The notes below the pieces were generated by a model. That model made no database searches and was not told the DNA's origin. It saw nothing but the letters and a program-made list of their open reading frames with translations. The translations under genes were made by a program, and so were the position numbers. Below are positions 33,590-44,059 of a stretch of DNA of 64,000 nucleotides, one piece after another (position 1 is the stretch's first letter; each line of letters starts with the position of its first letter). The DNA comes from Brachypodium distachyon. Lineage: Eukaryota; Streptophyta; Magnoliopsida; Poales; Poaceae. The DNA lies in NCBI RefSeq assembly GCF_000005505.3, contig NC_016133.3:51673237-51737236 (forward strand), read 5' to 3'.

Positions 33590-36500
33590 TGTAACATCCC
33601 AAAATTTTCAAAATTTTACATGTACATTGCATCCATAAGCATCATGCCATAATTGCACATTTGAATTCAAATTTGAATCTCAAAAAGGCTTTAAAAGATT
33701 TTTATTTCAATTTAAACCCTACGGTTTCACCCATTTAAGCTTTGGATCTACAAACCAATAAGGTTTATTTATAAAAGGGGTTTATTGCATAAATGAGCTA
33801 TCCCATAATTTTTGGATAATTTTTGGAGTTGAAAAACTATTTTTTTTAAATAGTTATTTAGCCCTAAAGGAATTTATAGGGCAAATGTATTTTTATATAT
33901 TTTATTTTGAAGGGAGATTACTCCCAAAAGTGGAATCATGATAAAATATGATTTTACAAATTTTCTGGAATTTATTTGGATCAATTTGGAGTTCAAAATC
34001 AAAAGATATCAAAGAAATAAGAAAAACAGAAAAAGAAAAGGCTTGAAGAAAACAAAAAGAAGAAAACCGGACCGGCCCGGCCAAATGAGCTGAACCGGCC
34101 CAGTCCCGAGCCGCCCGCGCCCGAGCCAGGCCGACCCGGTCTGCGCGCGCGCTTGCAGATGCTGACAGGTGGGGCCCACCTGTCAGCCTTTCTTCCCCGG
34201 AAGGAAAGCGCCGCGCCGCTCGCTGAGTCCGCGCCGGACTCCCCGCGCCGCCGCAATCTCTGGTTCCCGTTGATTCCGACCTTCCCAGAACCGCCCGAGC
34301 GCGTCCCTATCAAGCCTGGAGCCTCCTCCCTTCTTTCCCCCTCTTTCTTCCCCGATTCGCTGCGCCCACGCCGCCCAATTGCTCGCCGGAGACGCCACTG
34401 CCGCCGCCGCATTTTCTCTCGCCGACGATGTCTCGGTGAGCCATCCTCGAAGCCGCCTCCCTCTCTCTTCTTCTCTCTCCCTCGCGGTCAAGCTGACATG
34501 CTCCGTTTCTTTTTTCGTGCACCGCAGCGCTCACCCGACGCCGACCAGAGCTTCGCCGCCCGCGCCGCCGTCCGTCGCCTTTGCGCCGTCCTAGGCAAGG
34601 CGCCCGACCGCCCCGAGCCGCGCCGACCGCGTCCCTGACCCCGCCTCGATGAACTGCACCTCTCGCGCGCTTCCCCGAGCCGCCCGCGTCGCCGGAACCG
34701 CCCGCGCCGCCGCCGCCTGAGCCCGCGCCGTCGCCGGAACACTAGACCTTGCCGGTGAGCTCCATCTTCGATCCCGACCGTCCGATCTCATTCGACGGCC
34801 GAGATTAGATCGTGTTTATTCATTTTAATCGAACCGGTATCATCCAATAAGATTGCGACACGTGGCACCCGAATTGTAAAATGAAAATCTAATTTTAATT
34901 CCCGGAATAATTAGAAATGACACTTTTGCAGCAAAGCCCCTGTAACTTCAAACTTTTAAACCCTTTGGCCAAATTTGACAAACTTGACCTTTTTGGAAAG
35001 CTCTCAACCTGTAGAGTCTTTTGGCACTGTTTAAATTGAAATTTAAATTTTTGAATCACAGTCAATTTACAGAATAGGGTTTAATGCCATTAAATTCATA
35101 ACTAATTATTTAGAAATCCTTTTAAAATGAAACCAATGCCCAAAATTTTGTTTTATTATCCTCTGTCCATTAGGACAAATAAATAAATATTTTGAATTAA
35201 ATTTTTTTGCAGATGCAAATAAAACCTTATTTTAGGGTTTAAACCCTAACTTTTGCTTTTTGTTTAAAACCCTATGCATGTGTTTGTAATTACCAATGCT
35301 TAGGATCAGTTGATCACCTAAAAAAAATCAACACAAATCATGACACATGTTTTGCATTGCATCATGGCATACTCTTTTCCATTTGATTGTATTGTATGTT
35401 TATATATGTATTGTTTGTATTGTTTAGTTTTCTCGGAGAGCGAACTATGTGATTGTGAAGAGTGCTTGAATACCAGCTGCTATCAAGGCAAGTTCACTTT
35501 GACCATCATCCTATTATTTTATTATGCACTAGATTTTATTAGTTGCATTGTTAGGATTATTATTGTATCTATGCTAGCTATGATTCTCCTAATAGTATAG
35601 GGTACCTTTGCCATGTCCTCACCACCAATTGCCATTGTGGTAGTAAAATGCTATGCTATGATAATATACGAGGGTGGTATTATTACAACGTGATACTATT
35701 GAATTACAATATGGTTTTCCTAGTGTATGGCAAAACAAGTAATTTAATGAACCGTCCTGGGTGGGCTGCTTTGAGGAAGTGGAGATGTATGCGACGTCAG
35801 GTCCATTTCTATGGGTCCATTTCTATGAGTCGTCTCGCCATTTCTATGGGAGCGCCTGCGTTGCAACTGAGGAATGCCACCCGGGGTAACCAGAGACTAG
35901 ACTAGTTTCCTGTTTAGTAGCTTCCGGTACAACCACATGGTAATATGGGCTCTGCTAGGATGGATGTAAGAAATCTGAACCTGGATCCGATGTGACATCG
36001 GTATGTAGCAGTGTAAGTTGGAACTCGTCCCTCAGGTGGTTTGGGGGAATACGTTCTGAAAATTCCTGTAATCGATGCCGTTGCTACTCCACCCAGAGGA
36101 CAGCAAGGGATTAACACGTCGATTTCTTGTGGGTAAAGTGTACCACCTCTCGAGAGTGTCAAACTAAGTACTTAGCCGTGTCCCCGGTTACGGACAATTA
36201 TGAGCAACTAGATATTGGGGATGTAAGGAAGGTCTCACTCATTCCAATTTCATAATAAAACGAATGGATTGAACTGGGTAGGAGCATTGATGTTTCTACT
36301 CAATGTGCCTAGGTTAATAGGAGCATGGGTGTTTCTACCCCGTGTCCAATAGAATTTAAAACTATTTGTTTAAAAATGATAGGATTGAACTATGATGCTT
36401 TTATGCAAACAGCCAAACTCCACATAGCCAAATTATGCATGTACTTGGTACGTCCTTTATTACTCTGGTGAACTTGCCAATACATTCAAATGTATTGACC

Positions 36501-36872
36501 ACGTAGTGGATGCAATTAACAATGCAGGTGGATCCGACGATGAGTGAGGTTCGTCGTTATGTTGTGGGTCATGTGCTTACATTCCAACATGCTCTCACCT
36601 TGGAGTAGTTGAGGCCCTTTTGTTCTATCCTTTTCCGCTGCAGTTTTGAAAACAATGTTTTATGATGTTGATACAGTATTTGTTTATACTGGCCCAAGAG
36701 GTCATGCGAGGTTGTAAGTACTATTTAAATTCTGGATGATGTGATGTAATAAATTACTTTTGACCTTTGTTTCTGTATATTTCATCATGAAACTGTGTGT
36801 GCTAGTGAGTCGATCCAAGGACTAGCACAGTAAGCACAGAGATCAAACCCTAATAAGGGGGCGGTGGCTTCA
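33590..36872 (+). repeat. Long 5' LTR (3.3 kb)
   Basis: Runs from TGTAACATCC to GGTGGCTTCA, followed by GA and the primer-binding site. It is AT-rich except for a GC-rich island at about 34,050-34,760. The second half has an inverted partner at 29,558-31,425. A near-perfect 25-bp palindrome (arms CTGACAGGTGGG / CCCACCTGTCAG, one-base centre) lies at 34,162-34,186. Confidence 0.75.
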
Positions 36873-36874
36873 GA

Positions 36875-36886
36875 TGGTATCAGAGC
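36875..36886 (+). promoter_or_regulatory. Primer-binding site complementary to initiator tRNA-Met
   Basis: TGGTATCAGAGC, two bases after the LTR end, is the standard complement of the 3' end of plant initiator methionine tRNA used to prime minus-strand cDNA. Confidence 0.9.
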
Positions 36887-36970
36887 AATGTGTTGCCTGT
36901 AGGTACGTGACCCTAGTTTGGATTAAGATAAGACAGACCAAAGACCAAACCTTAGGATTATTTCTTATCC

Positions 36971-37020
36971 CTATATATATATATAGAGAGAGAGAGAGAG
37001 ACACACACACACACACACAC
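36971..37020. repeat. Compound (TA)n-(GA)n-(CA)n microsatellite
   Basis: TATATATATATA runs directly into GAGAGAGAGAGAGA and then CACACACACACACA, in the untranslated leader of the LTR element just downstream of its primer-binding site. Confidence 0.9.
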
Positions 37021-37358
37021 TTTATTCCTTATCCCTATTTCATCTGAATCTTTGCATTTATATCTTACATAGGCATGACATGTTTATTGTTTTATTCCAC
37101 ATAAACACCAAATACTATGCTTTATACCATATATGCATGTTTATTATATTATACCACAGATGCATATTTATTCTTATTATACCATCCACCACCATAATCA
37201 TGTTGCTATGCATCCAATTTTATATTTGCATTTCCACCTTTGATATTAATGTTTATCACTTTATTCCCACTCTACCACTTTTATTTTATTTATACATACA
37301 TCCGACCATTTGATCATGTCACTGATACTCCCTTATCTACTTCCTTTGTTTCCTATAG

Positions 37359-37790
37359 ATGGGAATCCCAACACCATTTGGCAACGTACCGCCGTTTACT
37401 AGAATCTACTACCCCTCCACGGACGACGACCAGTTGTTCAGTGCCCCTTTGGCGGCATTGTGTGCGTCTCTCGACCTGCCACCACCCAGGTTCAGAGGCC
37501 GAGTAGAGCCCGCCGTGCCAAAGGGATGGCAGCCACGGTGGGAGATCGAGGCGAAGATCCGCGGGCGTGAGATCGCGCCTGCTACACAGGATATCACCTT
37601 CATCGCCCGCTACCCCACCTTTGAGCAAGGCCTTCAGTTCGCAATGCAGTGCGCTTTCGCGCAGGTGTGCTGGAACTATTGGCACGAGTTTACCGAGACC
37701 TCCCCTTTCCGCCTATTTGGAAGGCCGGACCACACGTGCCAGGCCATGCCAGCAGCCGATGACCAGGAGGTGTCTGAGGTGGCTGCCTAG
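37359..37790 (+). CDS. Short retroelement ORF of unknown function (143 aa), gag position
   Basis: Begins at an ATG 470 bp after the primer-binding site, the normal place for gag. The sequence (MGIPTPFGNVPPFTRIYY..., ...LDLPPPRFRGRV..., WNYWHEF) has no zinc knuckle and no recognised gag or pol domain. It stops at a TAG just at the boundary with the solo LTR, so the natural protein may be longer. Similar PRFRG-containing ORFs occur in grass LTR elements without pol. It may be a non-autonomous element's own protein or a degraded gag. Confidence 0.5.
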   Translation: MGIPTPFGNVPPFTRIYYPSTDDDQLFSAPLAALCASLDLPPPRFRGRVEPAVPKGWQPRWEIEAKIRGREIAPATQDITFIARYPTFEQGLQFAMQCAFAQVCWNYWHEFTETSPFRLFGRPDHTCQAMPAADDQEVSEVAA

Positions 37791-37911
37791 TTTGAGAGCA
37801 TTTATTGATACATATCAGTGATGATGTTCAAGGACAATAACAATAATTCATGAATACATAGGAAATAACATCATCACATGATTGCCTCTAGGGCATATCT
37901 CCAACATTCCC

Positions 37912-38592
37912 CTCTTTCCCTGCACTCCCTAGCCTGTGGTTCAAGGGCTTCCTCACGTGCAACGCCCTCATACGTTCACTCTTCGCAATGAAGGCAGGGT
38001 CAGACGAATCCTTCTTGAATTTGTCCCATTCGGCCTCATCAGTTATCGACGGCCATTTCTTCTTGATGATCTCATAGGGTTTGTCCATCCACTTTCTAGC
38101 GGTGGTTTTTCAATTAGCAAGTCCATTCCGCACAGCTATGTTGACGGACGCTAGGAATCGCTCGCGCCACTCGTCAGTGACTTGGAACCTCCTTGCAACG
38201 TCCGCGATGCACGTGTTTCTAACGACTTCGGAGATTTCACTCCACTCGTCAGTGATCTTGCAATATTTACGTGCAACGGCTCCACAGGTCGTTGCGAAGG
38301 CCTTCTGTGCCCTCTCAGGCGACTCTGGGCGTCCTCTCTCAGAGTGCCGGGTGACCACGTAACAAAACTCCTTCAAGTTATGGCCCCCCCTCGGCGTCTT
38401 CTTCCTTGGCTTCTTAGCGGTAGTTTCAGTTGGCTGCGGGTTACTCTCTTCTACTCGTCGCTCGTTGTCGCGCTCTTCTGAACGAGAGCTACCTGAGCCA
38501 GAGCTGGCAATTTGCTCTCCCGATGAAGACTCTTCATCGACACGATCTACCTCCTCCCGATTAAGAACTGATTTCTGGCTACTCTTGCCCAT
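37912..38592 (-). pseudogene. CACTA Transposase_24-type (Ptta/En-Spm) protein gene, split by the solo LTR
   Basis: Starts at ATG 38592 (MGKSSQKSVLNREEVD). Ser/Glu-rich N-terminus, then a basic KKPRKKTPRGGHNL region, then the family core with ARKYCKITDEWSEISE, a TGA at 38110-38112 where the frame otherwise continues (NGLAN*KTTARKWMDKP), KKKWPSITDEAEWDKFKKDS and KPLNHRLGSAGKEG. The last block is typical of the plant Transposase_24 family. The protein is probably a TnpA-like DNA-binding or accessory factor. It is disabled twice, by the stop and by the LTR. Confidence 0.8.
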
Positions 38593-38854
38593 TTCGTACC
38601 TATGCCATCAAAACCATCAAATATATATCGGCCGAAAATTTTGGCATGACCTATGCTAAAAAACTAGCAAATTTTCTCTACTAGGTGCTCGGAACCTGCA
38701 TAAAAAACCCAACCCGCATATGTACCCCCTCGGCACGATGGCCGGCCCCTTCTCCAATGACCCGACACGATGGTCGGGCCCACAATTGACATAAATGAAG
38801 CACTTTCGAAAGCAAAAATTCATATATAACATGTATATAGCATATAAACAACAT

Positions 38855-39345
38855 TTATGATAGCATTATTCGATCTCCTATGAGCATATATATGATAGCA
38901 TTATTGGATCTCCTATGAGCATATATATGACAGCATTATTCTTCTATGAGCATATATATATATGACAGCATTATTCGATCTCCTATGAGCATATATATGA
39001 CAGCATATGCAGCAACTAATTTGACACACTTAATATGAGCATTATTCTCCTATGAGCATATATATGACAGCATTATTCGATCTCCTATGAGCATATATAT
39101 GACAGCATATGCAGCAACTAATTTTACACACTTAATATGAGCATTATTCTCCTATGAGCATAGATATAACAGCATTATTCGATCTCCTATGAGCATATAT
39201 ATGACAGCATTATTCGATCTCCTATGAGCATATATATGATAGCATATGCAGCAACTAATTTGACACACTTAATATGAGCATTATTCTCCTATGAGCATAT
39301 ATATGACAAGATATATGATAGCATTATTCTTCGATCATTTATATG
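38855..39345. repeat. Higher-order minisatellite
   Basis: About 490 bp of repeats built from a 36-bp unit (GCATTATTCGATCTCCTATG then AGCATATATATGACA) alternating with a block AGCATATGCAGCAACTAATT plus GACACACTTAATATG, giving a higher-order period of roughly 110-145 bp and at least three such periods. Located upstream (on the minus strand) of the Transposase_24-type gene start. Confidence 0.9.
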
Positions 39346-39368
39346 ACATCAACTAATTTGACACACTC

Positions 39369-39422
39369 AAATCCTAACCCTAATTTGATGGGGAATCAAA
39401 TCCTAACCCTAACCCTAACCCG
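39369..39422. repeat. Short telomere-like CCCTAA repeats
   Basis: TCCTAACCCTAACCCTAACC at the right end and one more TCCTAACCCTAA about 35 bp to the left. The unit is the 6-bp CCCTAA form rather than the plant telomeric CCCTAAA, and only about three copies are in a row. It sits between the minisatellite and repeat copy B. Confidence 0.7.
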
Positions 39423-39793
39423 TGTCGGAGGAGGAGGGCGCGGGCTCGGGCGTCGGGGAGGAGGGAGACGGCGGTGTCGGGCTTGGGGATGAGGATGCAG
39501 GGTGGCAGCGGGCTCCAGGTGCGGTGGGGAGGACGACGAGGCGGCGGGCTCTGGGCGCGGTGGCGAGGACGAGGACGAGGACGAGGATGAGGAGGTCGGC
39601 GGCGGGCTCGGGCAGCACGGGGGGGACGGCGGTGGCGGCGCGAAATTCTGACAGGGCTTCGCCCGCGGAGGGTCAGAGCGCCCACTGCCGGTCGGCTGTG
39701 AAGCGACGCGCAGGCGAGAAGAGGCGAGAAGAATGACGGGCTAGGGTTTGGGTGTTCTTTTATATACCGACCGTTACTGATGATCATTCACTC
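39415..39793. repeat. CACTA internal repeat unit, copy B
   Basis: GC-rich block paired with copy A at 32,557-32,995, in the same orientation, and running into CATCAGTAACGG-type subterminal repeats. Open frames inside it on both strands are low-complexity Arg/Pro/Gly and not credible genes. Confidence 0.85.
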
Positions 39794-39960
39794 ATCAGTA
39801 ACGGTCGCGCTAGAAAGCGACCGCCACTAATGTTCTCCTGCGTGCAATGCCCAACTACTCATCAGTAACGGGCGCGTAGCAACCTACCCGTTACTGATGA
39901 GTATAGGCACTCATCAGTAACGGGCGCATGGCAGCCTGACCGTTATTGATGAGCATAGGA
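39786..39960. repeat. CACTA subterminal repeat cluster, inner
   Basis: Several copies of CTCATCAGTAACGGNCGCG and of the reverse form CGTTACTGATGAG. Such arrays are the binding sites of CACTA TnpA-like proteins. Their position well inside the present element suggests an internal rearrangement or a former end of another copy. Confidence 0.85.
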
Positions 39961-40170
39961 CATGGACTCCATTTGTCTAGTATTTGTACATCATGGAATT
40001 CATGTATTTAAAGTTGGATGAATAAATTCATGCATTTGTCTAGTATTTGTGCTAAATTAAATTCAAAAAATTCATCACATGCATACACAAGAGTACATCG
40101 ATCACACATAATTCACTTAGTACAAAGTTTGCATTAAGATTCAGTACGAGTACATTTTACAATGTGACTA

Positions 40171-40835
40171 CTAGTGCTTCTCCTTCCTTCGGTAAGTCAT
40201 AACTTGACTCCTCGCAGAACTGCTTCTGAGGTAGTGTTTTTGTGGTATTTTCTCGCTCTCGCTCCCATCACTTCTTCTTTTCCCTCTCCTTTTCCTCGTT
40301 AATATCGTGCGTTCCGCTTCTTCCTCATCTGCGGCGGTCGTTGGATCATGGAAACCTTCGTAGTCTTCTTGTGAAGTAACTCCGTCCACTCCAACAATGC
40401 TTCTTTTCCCTCTTCTTACTACGTCGCGGCCTTTATTTGCCGGGTCGTCTATGTAGAATACCTGCTTGCATTGTTTTTGTCAAAGAGCCATGGTTCCTCT
40501 CTTGCCGGGATTTTTCTCACGTCAACTTGTTCACGAGGGATCTCAGGAGGTAGCACCATCGTCGTGAACCTGTGACTTTCTTCTTTGTCACCTTTGGTCC
40601 ATCTTACACGGAACATTGAGATCTTTGTGATCGAGTACTCCAATTCCCAGATCTCCTCGATAATGCCGAAGAACGCTTTGGTTTTGCTGTTGTCGTCGAT
40701 CGTGGTCTCATAAGTCATGACTACACCACTATTTTGATACGTGCTTTTACGGTCCTGAGACGCAGTGTAGAAGTTATAGCCGTTGATTGCATATGATTGC
40801 CAAGTAGAGACGTGGTAAGCAGGTTCCCGTGACAA
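40171..40835 (-). pseudogene. C-terminal part of the CACTA transposase region, DUF4216-like
   Basis: 40,835-40,449 encodes WQSYAINGYNFYTASQDRK, QNSGVVMTYE, GIIEEIWELEY and FRVRW, the pattern of the DUF4216 domain that follows tnp2 in plant CACTA transposases. 40,389-40,171 holds an acidic/basic tail. It is separated from the preceding domain by frame breaks, so it belongs to the same broken gene as 41,071-43,303. Confidence 0.75.
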
Positions 40836-40891
40836 ACATGCAACCGTCTCTTCTGATACATTGGTCGTCTCCCTGCCGTACCAATAATTCT

Positions 40892-43303
40892 TCAGCCACG
40901 CTGCGAATGTTTTATTGTGCTCCCAGTGGATCCAGACTTCTCCTCTTTTAGGGTTTTCATTTCGCAGTTGTTACATGTGCATTTCCTGATAAGGCCGGCA
41001 GCAATCGGCAGTTTGCAACACAACCAAATGTGCTCTTTCAAAGTCAGCTTCCCTTCCTCTTCCATAGACATTAAGGTATGTATGTCCAAGGCCACCTTCG
41101 CCATCGAGCTTGCCCTTGTGCCGTGATTAGGGAACAATTATGCAGGAACGAGGGCCCTAGGGACAAGATCTCATCGCATATGTGGATCATTAGATGGACC
41201 ATGATATCGAAGAATGATGGAGGGAAGAACATTTCGAGCTCGCACAGAATCTGTATCATACTATCCTTTAGTATTTGGCATCGTTTAATGGTGATTGACT
41301 TCTGCGAGATGCTGTCAAAGAAGTCAGAAAGCTTCATGATTGTCTCCCTTACGTGCGGCTCCATGATACTTCTGATTGCGACTGGAAGTAACTGAGTGAG
41401 TATGCATGATTGTCGTGAGACTTCATGCCAGATAGCTTGTGACTCTTCATTTCAACTAGATGCTTGATGCTCGACGAGTAGTTTGATGGGACTTTAATGC
41501 CCTGCAGGCACTGGCACATCCTATGCAACTCGTCTTTGTACAGGTTGTAACAGGCAAGACGACACCGTGTGGTCACCGTCAACCATTCTTGTTGGCTGCT
41601 GACACTTGATCTTTGCCCCACAACTCTTTTCTGATAGACATGAGTTCCAGGTCTTTCCGTGCATTGGGTCCATCTTTCGTCTTCTCTGGAATGTTAATCA
41701 GAAACCCCAGCATGCTGTCGCATACATTTTTCTCCACGTGCATGACATCTATGCTGTGGCGGCATTCTAAATGTGCCCAATACTCCAGGTCCTAGAATAC
41801 GGACCTCCTTTTCCACACGACGCCTTCAGGTTCCTTATATTTCTTCGTAGCAATCTTTTCGGGGACAACCTCAAGATCATTCACAATTTCGAGGATCTGC
41901 ATACCAGACTTCTCCTTCGGCACTGTCCCGTGCTCCGTCTTCCCATTGAACCATTCCTTGTCATCCCTCCAAGGGTCTTTAGCATCCAACCACTTTCGGT
42001 GGCCCATGTAAACAATTTTGGATGAAACGGGCAACTTCTCCGATGTCGTGTTTTCTCCGCACTTTGTAGAGGCCTTGTAGCCATGTGTCACCTGGCATGA
42101 AGTATTTTCATTCGCAGGGTAGTCATGCACGCAGGTCAGAAGCGTTGCTCTCATCGTGAAGTACTCCCTCCTGTTTGCGTCCCAAACCACTCTGCCAGGG
42201 TTCCAAAGCTGCTTCAGCTCATTCTTCACTAGCTGCAGATACACATTTAGGTCAGCTCCCGGCTGCTTTGGACCCTATATGAGCATGCACATGTGGATGT
42301 ACTTTCTCTTCATGATTAACCATGGAGGAAGGTTGTAGACAAACAAGATCACTGGCCATGTGCCGTGCTTGTTGTTCATGTTTCCGAAAGGATTTATCCC
42401 GTCAGTGCTGAGACCGAGTCTCAGGTTTCTGGGCTCTGCCCCGAAATCTGGAAATGCCGTGTCGAAGTTCCTCCACTGAGTCCCATTGGAAGGGTGTCTT
42501 AGGACCCTAGCTTCCTCCACACGGTAGTGCCCGTCAGAATCGAATGTAGCCTGCGCCGGATCGTGATGGACGAGATACCTCACGTCCTTAACGTTCTGCA
42601 TCCAACGCTCAACTCGGCCACCTGCCATAAGATATCAAACAGTCTTTGCCGGCCTGCCCTTCATCACTTCTTCCCCATCGTCTTCGCCAGCTCTGGCGTT
42701 TTTCTTCTTGTATCTCGATGCACCGCATATGTGGCAGATCTCATGGTTCTTGTACTCTCCAATGTATACCACGCAGTCGTTTGGACATGAATGATGTTTC
42801 ACGCAATCTAATCCAAGCGGGCAAGTAATCTTCTTCGCCTCGTATGTGCTTTTGGGAAATTTGTTTGGCTGTGGAAAAACCGAAGCAAGGTAACTCAACA
42901 AGTCCGTGAAGCCTTTGTCTGACCAGCATGATGCTGCCTTCGGCCTCAAAAGTTCGAGCATCACTTCGAGCATGTTGTTTTCTTCGCCAGCTCCTTCATA
43001 TAAGGGTGTGTTTGCGTCCTCCAACAATTTTTTGAACTGAGCAGACTCTGCCTCATCTTCGGGATCCTCCAGCTGGTCCCGTAGGTACGGGTCATCTAGC
43101 ATTTCGGCAATCCTGCCACGTGGAGCTCCTTCACCTTCCACATTAGCCTCCTCATCGACCCTTGTTTCTTCCTCGGAATCATTCGCCAGATCATACCGCA
43201 GGACATCATGATCTTCGCTACTGCTACCGACATCAACCGCATCCTCCCCGTGACAAGTCCAGCGAGAATAACCTTCCACAAAACCCGATGCCAGCACATG
43301 CAT
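40892..43303 (-). pseudogene. CACTA tnp2-type transposase, broken by stops and frameshifts
   Basis: Reading on the minus strand: GFVEGYSRWTCHGE and an acidic region; LGLDCVKHHSCPNDCVVYIG and CHICGASRY; a TGA at 42635; ERWMQNVKDVRYLVHH, LSTDGINPFGNM and NLPPWL; a TAG at 42275 before GPKQPGADLNVYLQLVKNEL; GYKASTKCGENT; a TAG at 41792 before DLEYWAHLECRHSIDVMHVE and LSGMKSHDNHAY; then a DUF4218-like part (EMFFPPSFFDIMVHLMIH). Transposase_tnp2 cuts at the CACTA ends. The order of domains is complete to about 40,892, but at least three stops and some frame changes make the gene dead. Confidence 0.88.
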
Positions 43304-43866
43304 CTAAACATCTTCAGGCTTTATCATGCATGTGTTTCCACATTTGCGACATGGACAACGCATCATCACAAGTCCTTTTCGTTCCATATCACCTTTCGCG
43401 ACTCCAAAAAAGATCGTCCATTCGGCTATCTATCGAGCATTGTTTCTTTTCTTGGCGTACATCCAAGAACGGTCCTTCGATCTACAACACAATACACAAG
43501 AAAACACACAAAGCAAAATAGTTAGCCTAATCATTGACAAGGGGATTAAGGTGTTAATTAAACGGGGCTAACTAAAAATTTGAAATTAGAGACATTTGGA
43601 GAGAAATTGGAGGCCGGCGAGAAAGATCGGGAGGGAGAGAGAGCTCGCAAGAGAGAGGGAAGCTCCGGGCGACGATGAGGAGGCGACATTTTGGCCGGCA
43701 GCCGGAGCTCAAAAATTTGAAATTGGGGAACTTTAGAGAGAAATTGGAGGTCGGCGAGATAGATCGGGAGGGAAAGAGAGCTCGCAAGGGAGAGGGAAGT
43801 TTCGAGCTTGAAGATCAGAGCTCGCCGGCCATGGCCGGCGGCCGGATGGGGACCATCGGCGCGCGC

Positions 43867-43885
43867 GGGGGGGGGGGGGGGGGGG
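43867..43885 (+). repeat. G19 homopolymer
   Basis: An uninterrupted run of 19 G residues next to GCGCGC, within the CACTA element between the tnp2 gene and the right end. It can form G-quadruplex structures and is likely to vary in length or be a sequencing weak point. Confidence 0.85.
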
Positions 43886-44059
43886 AGAGAGGAGGAAGGG
43901 AGAGGGAGGAGGGGTACCTGCGGGGCTCGCCGCCGGGTGAAATCGGCATCGCTTCGCCGTCGCCGGGGAAGATGGGCCGCAGCTGGTCCGTTACGGCAGC
44001 TGGTCCGTTACGATGCGCAGCGCGACCAGCTGCGGCTGTGGTCTGCGTATTTAAACCGC

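Larger units (their letters stand above)
33590..37787 (+). mobile_element. Truncated LTR retroelement, probably non-autonomous, nested in the solo LTR
   Basis: One long LTR (33590-36872), a primer-binding site, a compound microsatellite and one short ORF, then an abrupt end at about 37,787. No 3' LTR, no pol. The LTR start TGTAACATCCCAAAATTTTC resembles those of several grass gypsy families. Long LTR with little coding sequence suggests a LARD-like or otherwise non-autonomous family. Confidence 0.75.
33096..37906 (-). mobile_element. Solo LTR of the BARE/Angela group, interrupted by a second LTR element
   Basis: On the plus strand it starts TGTTGGGGAACG (33096) and ends GGCATATCTCCAACA (37906); reversed, this is an LTR with TGTTGGAGATATGCCCTAGA...CCCCAACA ends. 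TTCCC occurs immediately on both sides (33091-33095 and 37907-37911), a perfect 5-bp target duplication, so insertion and later LTR-LTR recombination happened here. Only about 495 bp of the left part and 115 bp of the right part remain; the middle was replaced by the element at 33590-37787. Confidence 0.88.

Noticed and set aside
33999..34791. Several overlapping Arg/Gly/Pro-rich frames
   Set aside because: They lie in the GC island of a long LTR and are open because of composition.
39369..39422. Interstitial telomere
   Set aside because: Only about three CCCTAA units, not the plant CCCTAAA type; kept as a short repeat only.
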